From Ruminococcus sp. (GTDB taxonomy: Bacteria > Bacillota > Clostridia > Oscillospirales > Ruminococcaceae): a DNA stretch of 41,594 nucleotides. The number at the start of each line of letters is the position of its first letter. The first letter of the stretch is position 1. A model generated the notes under the pieces. It saw only the letters and a list, made by a program, of their open reading frames with translations, searched no databases and was not told the origin of the DNA. The DNA lies in the NCBI GenBank assembly GCA_017935865.1, contig JAGBGT010000038.1, positions 1-41,594 of the forward strand. Direction: 5' to 3'. Below, in pieces: positions 38,557 to 41,594 of the stretch. Made by a program: the position numbers and the translations under genes.

Positions 38557-38587
38557 ATCTATGTTCAACTGTTTAATATCAGCATAA

Positions 38588-38623
38588 AAAATGCAGGGAG
38601 AAACTGAATTTTCCCTGCATTTT
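38588..38623. terminator. Bidirectional terminator-like hairpin
   Basis: AAAATGCAGGGA and TCCCTGCATTTT arms with a 12-base loop. It is a counterpart of 31765-31795; both directly precede a CTGAAA module. Confidence 0.7.
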
Positions 38624-38629
38624 GGGTTG

Positions 38630-38666
38630 CTGAAATTCTTTCACCGCCGCGAAAGAAATAAACCGG
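38630..38666 (+). repeat. CTGAAA...AAACCGG leader module, copy 2
   Basis: Closest to the copy at 17297-17333, sharing CGCCGCGAAAGAAATAAACC. Confidence 0.8.
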
Positions 38667-38675
38667 AAGTTTAAA

Positions 38676-38869
38676 GGGGACGCTCTCTCTTGCAGAGCGT
38701 CCCCTCTCCGAAAACAGTCCACTGGACTGTTGAAAAATTCACCCTTTGCGGAGCGCCTGAAGGCATCATCGGCCTGCGGTCGACCTTGGGACTCTGTCCC
38801 ATACCCTGCCAGAGGCGCTGCCAAAGGGACATTGTCCCTTTGGAAACCCGGTGTTGTCGGCTGCGCCGA
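38676..38869 (+). repeat. Triloop hairpin array R2
   Basis: Same order as R1: GGGGACGCTCT/AGAGCGTCCCC (38676-38704); AACAGTCC, ACT, GGACTGTT (38713-38731); TCGGCC, TGC, GGTCGA with a G-U pair (38769-38783); TGGGAC, TCT, GTCCCA (38787-38801); CCAAAGGGAC, ATT, GTCCCTTTGG (38821-38843); TCGGC, TGC, GCCGA (38857-38869). The right arm of the CCAGAGGC hairpin is missing. It lies between convergent genes. Confidence 0.88.
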
Positions 38870-38897
38870 TATGTGAACTGATATGATCTTTGGCATT

Positions 38898-39746
38898 TTA
38901 TTTCCTCGCGCAAACCGTAGAAATTCCCGAAAACACAAGGAAAGCGGCGAGGTCGGCAGCCACGATAGTAGCACCCACCGGAGTTGACAGGAGAATTGAA
39001 AGGATAATTCCCAGTCCGGCGCAGACGACAGAGATAATGGCAGCGCAGATCGTTACGCTTTTGAAGCTCTTGAACAGCCGCATGGCGGAAAGGGCCGGGA
39101 AAATAATAAGCGCCGAAATCAGCAGCGAGCCTACCAGATTCATTGCAATGACGATGATAACCGCAGTCACCACGGCTATCATCAGATTATACAGATCGGA
39201 ATTGATGCCTGTTGCCTTGGAGAAGCTTTCGTCGAAGGTGACGCTGAAAATTTTATTGTAGAACAGCGTGAAAAAGATCAGCACTATCGCCGACATAATG
39301 AAGCACAGCCAGACATCGCCGCTTTTCAGATTCAGGATCGACGTCGAGCCGAAAAGCGAGCCGCAGACGTCGGCGGAGATATTCGATGACACGGGAAAAA
39401 CATTCATAAGAATGTAGCCTATGGCGAGTGCGCTCACGGAGATCATGGCAATCGACGCGTCTCCCTTGATTTTCGTGTTTTTGCCGGTTCGCAGGAGCAG
39501 CACGGCGGAAAGTACCGTCACAGGCATAATGATGATCATTCTGTCCGTTATTCCCGTCACAGCGGCTGCCGCCATAGCGCCGAAAGCCACGTGCGACAGC
39601 CCGTCGCCGATAAACGAAAACCGTTTCAGCACCAGTGTTACGCCTAAAAGCGATGCGCATAGAGCCACCAGCAGCCCAACGATCATGGCATATCTGACAA
39701 ACGGGTACGAGAAATAGTATTGCAGTGTGGAGATCAGCTCACTCAT
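38898..39746 (-). CDS. znuB: Zinc ABC transporter permease
   Basis: 282 residues from ATG 39746, which overlaps the end of the ATPase gene; an upstream start at 39767 lies deeper in that gene. It has about eight hydrophobic helices of the ABC-3 family, with GVTLVLKRFSFIGDGLSHVAFGAMAAA as the diagnostic block and TFDESFSKATGI in a cytoplasmic coupling loop. The C-terminus STPVGATIVAADLAAFLVFSGIS matches metal permeases. It imports zinc (or manganese) with ZnuA and ZnuC. It is last in the operon; no U-tract terminator is clear after it, but hairpin array R2 follows. Confidence 0.92.
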   Translation of the reverse strand: MSELISTLQYYFSYPFVRYAMIVGLLVALCASLLGVTLVLKRFSFIGDGLSHVAFGAMAAAAVTGITDRMIIIMPVTVLSAVLLLRTGKNTKIKGDASIAMISVSALAIGYILMNVFPVSSNISADVCGSLFGSTSILNLKSGDVWLCFIMSAIVLIFFTLFYNKIFSVTFDESFSKATGINSDLYNLMIAVVTAVIIVIAMNLVGSLLISALIIFPALSAMRLFKSFKSVTICAAIISVVCAGLGIILSILLSTPVGATIVAADLAAFLVFSGISTVCARK

Positions 39747-40455
39747 TTTCGTTTCCCCACCCTTCAATATATTTTTTTCCGACAGGACTATTAAGATAAT
39801 CGGAAGTTTTTCCGAAAAAAAGCTGTTTCTTGGATATGTGCAGTATGTGGGAGGCGTATTTCACGGCGGAAGCGATATCGTGGGAGACCATGATTATAGA
39901 AATTCCCGATTTATTGAGCTTTGCCACCAGCTCATACAGCTCAGTCTGAGCGTGGGGATCAAGACCTGTCACAGGCTCGTCCAGAAGCAGCATCCTGCTC
40001 GCCGCACAGAGGGCACGCGCAAGAAGTACGCGCTGCTGCTGACCTCCCGAAAGCTCCCTGTAGCATTTATTTTCCAGACTTTCGATGCCAAGCTGTTTCA
40101 TAGTATCTTTCGCCAGCTTTTTCTCCGCAGCGCGGTAAAAAGGGAAAAATCCCATTTTTGAAAGGCATCCCGAGAGAACGACCTCGCGCACGGACGCCGG
40201 AAAATCCCGCTGTACCGGGGTCTGCTGCGGAAGATAACCTATATCCTTGGCAGAAAATCCGCCGCACCATTTTATTTCGCCGCTGATTTGAGGTTTAAGC
40301 CCTAAAAGAGCCTTTATCAGCGTGCTCTTTCCGGAGCCGTTCTCGCCGAGAATACAGAGATAATCACCACTGTTGACTGTAAAATTCAGACCTTCTGTAA
40401 CAATGCCGTCCTCATATCCCAGGGCGGCGTTTTTGCATATTATCTGTTCGCTCAT
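39739..40455 (-). CDS. znuC: Zinc ABC transporter ATP-binding protein
   Basis: 238 residues. Walker A GENGSGKST, Q-loop YLPQQTP, signature LSGGQQQR, Walker B LLLDEPVTGLD and switch His in VSHD are intact. The short length and the YLPQ sequence are typical of metal importers. The start ATG overlaps the znuA stop (ATGA), and its end overlaps znuB by eight bases, so the three are one transcript with coupled translation. It supplies ATP hydrolysis at the inner face of the membrane. Confidence 0.95.
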   Translation of the reverse strand: MSEQIICKNAALGYEDGIVTEGLNFTVNSGDYLCILGENGSGKSTLIKALLGLKPQISGEIKWCGGFSAKDIGYLPQQTPVQRDFPASVREVVLSGCLSKMGFFPFYRAAEKKLAKDTMKQLGIESLENKCYRELSGGQQQRVLLARALCAASRMLLLDEPVTGLDPHAQTELYELVAKLNKSGISIIMVSHDIASAVKYASHILHISKKQLFFGKTSDYLNSPVGKKYIEGWGNENE

Positions 40456-41408
40456 TGAAAAGCCTCTTTCAATATCTGATAATTATTATCCATTATGGAA
40501 AGGTAGGTCGCGCCGTCCTCGATCTGTTTTCCGGAGACCGACTGTATCGAGTCCAGAACGGCGATTTTCGCGGATTTTCCGGCAGTATTTTCAACAACTG
40601 CGTCTGCTATGGTGCAGTCTGAATTTTCGATAGCGAAAATTGTGTCCGCACCGACTTCGTCCGCCTTGCCGGCGAGGAACGCGATTGTCTCAAAGCTTGC
40701 GTCGGTATCGGCAGAACAGCCGGGAAATGCAGCGTAATAGTCGATCCCGTAATCCTCCGTGAAATAGCGGAAAGGAAAACGGTCGCCGAAAATCATCACG
40801 TCGTTTTTTTCGTCGAAGAGCATATGGAAGCTGCGATCGAGGAGCTGGAGCTGCGCATTGTATTCCGCGGCGTTTTCCTCATATTTCTGAGCGTTATCCT
40901 TATTCGCGCCGCCCAACTGCCGGCTGATCTCGCTGACACAGCGTTCGGCATTGTTCAGCGATAGCCAGATATGCTCGTCATATTCCGTCTCATCGTCATG
41001 GGAGCAGTCCTCATGTCCCTCCATGCCCTCCTTGATCTCCTCTTCTTTCAGCGAATCGGAGAGCACGTCCAGCAGATTTATCACGGTCATGTTTTTGTTG
41101 CGTGCATTTGACAGCGCATCCTCCACCCATGCGTCAGATTCACCGCCGACATAGATGAAAATATCGCAGTCGGAGATCCTGATGATATCGTCGGCGGTTG
41201 GCTGGAAATTGTGCAGGTCTGAGCCGCTTTCCAGCAGATAGCTTATGCGGACGTCGGGATCATCGCCTGCGACGTGGCGAGTCCAGTCGTAGGCTGGGAA
41301 AACGGTACATACAATATCGAGTTTGTCGTCGTTTTTATTTGACGAGATGCCGCATCCTGCCAGCAGGAGCGTGGGGACGAGCAGGGCGGAGAGAAATTTT
41401 TTAAGCAT
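40452..41408 (-). CDS. znuA: Zinc-binding lipoprotein of the ABC importer
   Basis: 318 residues from ATG 41408 with TGAGG upstream; the frame extends to 41426 but without a ribosome site. Lipobox LLLAGC (Cys18). The ZnuA/TroA fold shows LDIVCTVFPAYDWTRHVAGDDP, metal His in GSDLHNFQPTADD, a short acidic His loop (EGHEDCSHDDETEYDEHIWLS) with the second His, and FGDRFPFRYFTEDYGIDYYAAFPGCSADTDASFE. Asp replaces the usual His before the RFPFRYF stretch, a variant also typical of some Clostridial members. It captures zinc outside the membrane and passes it to ZnuBC. Manganese is a less likely substrate. Confidence 0.93.
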   Translation of the reverse strand: MLKKFLSALLVPTLLLAGCGISSNKNDDKLDIVCTVFPAYDWTRHVAGDDPDVRISYLLESGSDLHNFQPTADDIIRISDCDIFIYVGGESDAWVEDALSNARNKNMTVINLLDVLSDSLKEEEIKEGMEGHEDCSHDDETEYDEHIWLSLNNAERCVSEISRQLGGANKDNAQKYEENAAEYNAQLQLLDRSFHMLFDEKNDVMIFGDRFPFRYFTEDYGIDYYAAFPGCSADTDASFETIAFLAGKADEVGADTIFAIENSDCTIADAVVENTAGKSAKIAVLDSIQSVSGKQIEDGATYLSIMDNNYQILKEAFQ

Positions 41409-41428
41409 AATTAACCTCAGATTCAAAA

Positions 41429-41450
41429 TTGATAATCATTTTCATTTTTA
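41429..41450. promoter_or_regulatory. Fur/Zur-type operator of znuACB
   Basis: TTGATAATCATTTTCATTTT resembles the Fur-family box GATAATGATAATCATTATC. It covers the region just downstream of the -10, so a bound Zur would block initiation when zinc is plentiful. Confidence 0.7.
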
Positions 41451-41451
41451 A

Positions 41452-41480
41452 ATTATAACACATTGCGGAGGTTTTGTCAA
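41452..41480 (-). promoter_or_regulatory. znuACB promoter
   Basis: Minus strand: consensus TTGACA (41480-41475), 17-bp spacer, TATAAT (41457-41452) with TGT before it. Confidence 0.85.
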
Positions 41481-41488
41481 TAGGGAGA

Positions 41489-41583
41489 TTTTATCGGCGA
41501 AGCCGATAAAACCAGGGATTCCAAAGGGACGGAGTCCCTTTGGCAGGGTATGGGGCAGCGCCCCATGTCGACCGTAGGTCGAC
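41489..41583 (-). repeat. Triloop hairpin array R3
   Basis: Same module order as R1/R2 when read on the minus strand: GTCGACC, TAC, GGTCGAC (41583-41567); ATGGGGC, GCT, GCCCCAT (41566-41550); CCAAAGGGAC, TCC, GTCCCTTTGG (41543-41521); TTTTATCGGC, TTC, GCCGATAAAA (41511-41489). The CCAGAGGC hairpin is absent. It probably continues beyond the window. It ends eight bases from the znuA -35. Confidence 0.85.
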
Positions 41584-41594
41584 AACAAGATCGG

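Overview
The window looks like a draft contig from a cellulosome-forming gut Ruminococcus (Oscillospiraceae, close to R. albus or R. flavefaciens). Three things support this: two secreted carbohydrate esterases/xylanases carrying type I dockerins, a GH94 cellobiose phosphorylase, and low-GC Gram-positive promoters, many with an extended -10 (TGnTATAAT). The assignment is an inference from gene content; no rRNA is present.

Layout. (1) 1-365: 3' end of pyruvate phosphate dikinase. (2) About 337-13766: a 13.4-kb integrated mobile element inserted in the 3' end of ppdK and bounded by a perfect 39-bp direct repeat. It carries hipBA with two palindromic operators, a minus-strand cargo operon (lipoprotein, coiled-coil membrane protein, three unknown proteins, one NADAR-domain protein), a small XRE repressor, a ClpX-like AAA+ ATPase, a double-HTH protein, a zinc-ribbon protein, a Rep_trans-like replication/mobilisation protein and a large serine recombinase. 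No conjugation apparatus is present, so it is best read as an IME-like island. The 39-bp repeat lies inside the recombinase reading frame: integration cuts off its last 39 codons, which now sit at the opposite end of the element. (3) 14.0-19.0 kb: GH11-CBM22-dockerin-CE1 xylanase/esterase, an O6-alkylguanine methyltransferase, and an SGNH esterase with dockerin. (4) 19127-21219: an IS1634-type insertion sequence that made a 132-bp target duplication, which leaves the two divergent promoters it landed between intact. (5) 21.4-25.5 kb: pth-mfd housekeeping operon. (6) 25.7-30.0 kb: an abundant-looking wall/membrane-anchored secreted protein, a lipoprotein and cellobiose phosphorylase. (7) 30.1-31.7 kb: membrane protein, ArsR/SmtB metal sensor, amidohydrolase. 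(8) 37.3-31.9 kb (minus): polA-rimI-tsaD followed by two paralogous lipoproteins. (9) 37.4-38.4 kb: a Cys-rich small protein, then a truncated tRNA-Leu(UAA)-like 5' half fused to an AT-rich membrane-protein ORF, then an intact tRNA-Leu(UAG). (10) 41.4-38.9 kb (minus): znuACB zinc uptake operon behind a Fur/Zur-type box.

Intergenic regions carry a modular repeat made of back-to-back hairpins, nearly all with three-base loops. Three copies (17.3, 38.7 and 41.5 kb) differ by compensatory stem changes, and a related leader module is found at 31.8 kb. Two of the three copies, and the 31.8-kb module, lie between convergent genes.

The host genes fit xylan/cellulose degradation: extracellular xylanase and deacetylation/feruloyl removal, then intracellular phosphorolysis of cellobiose. 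The island adds candidate persistence/defence cargo.
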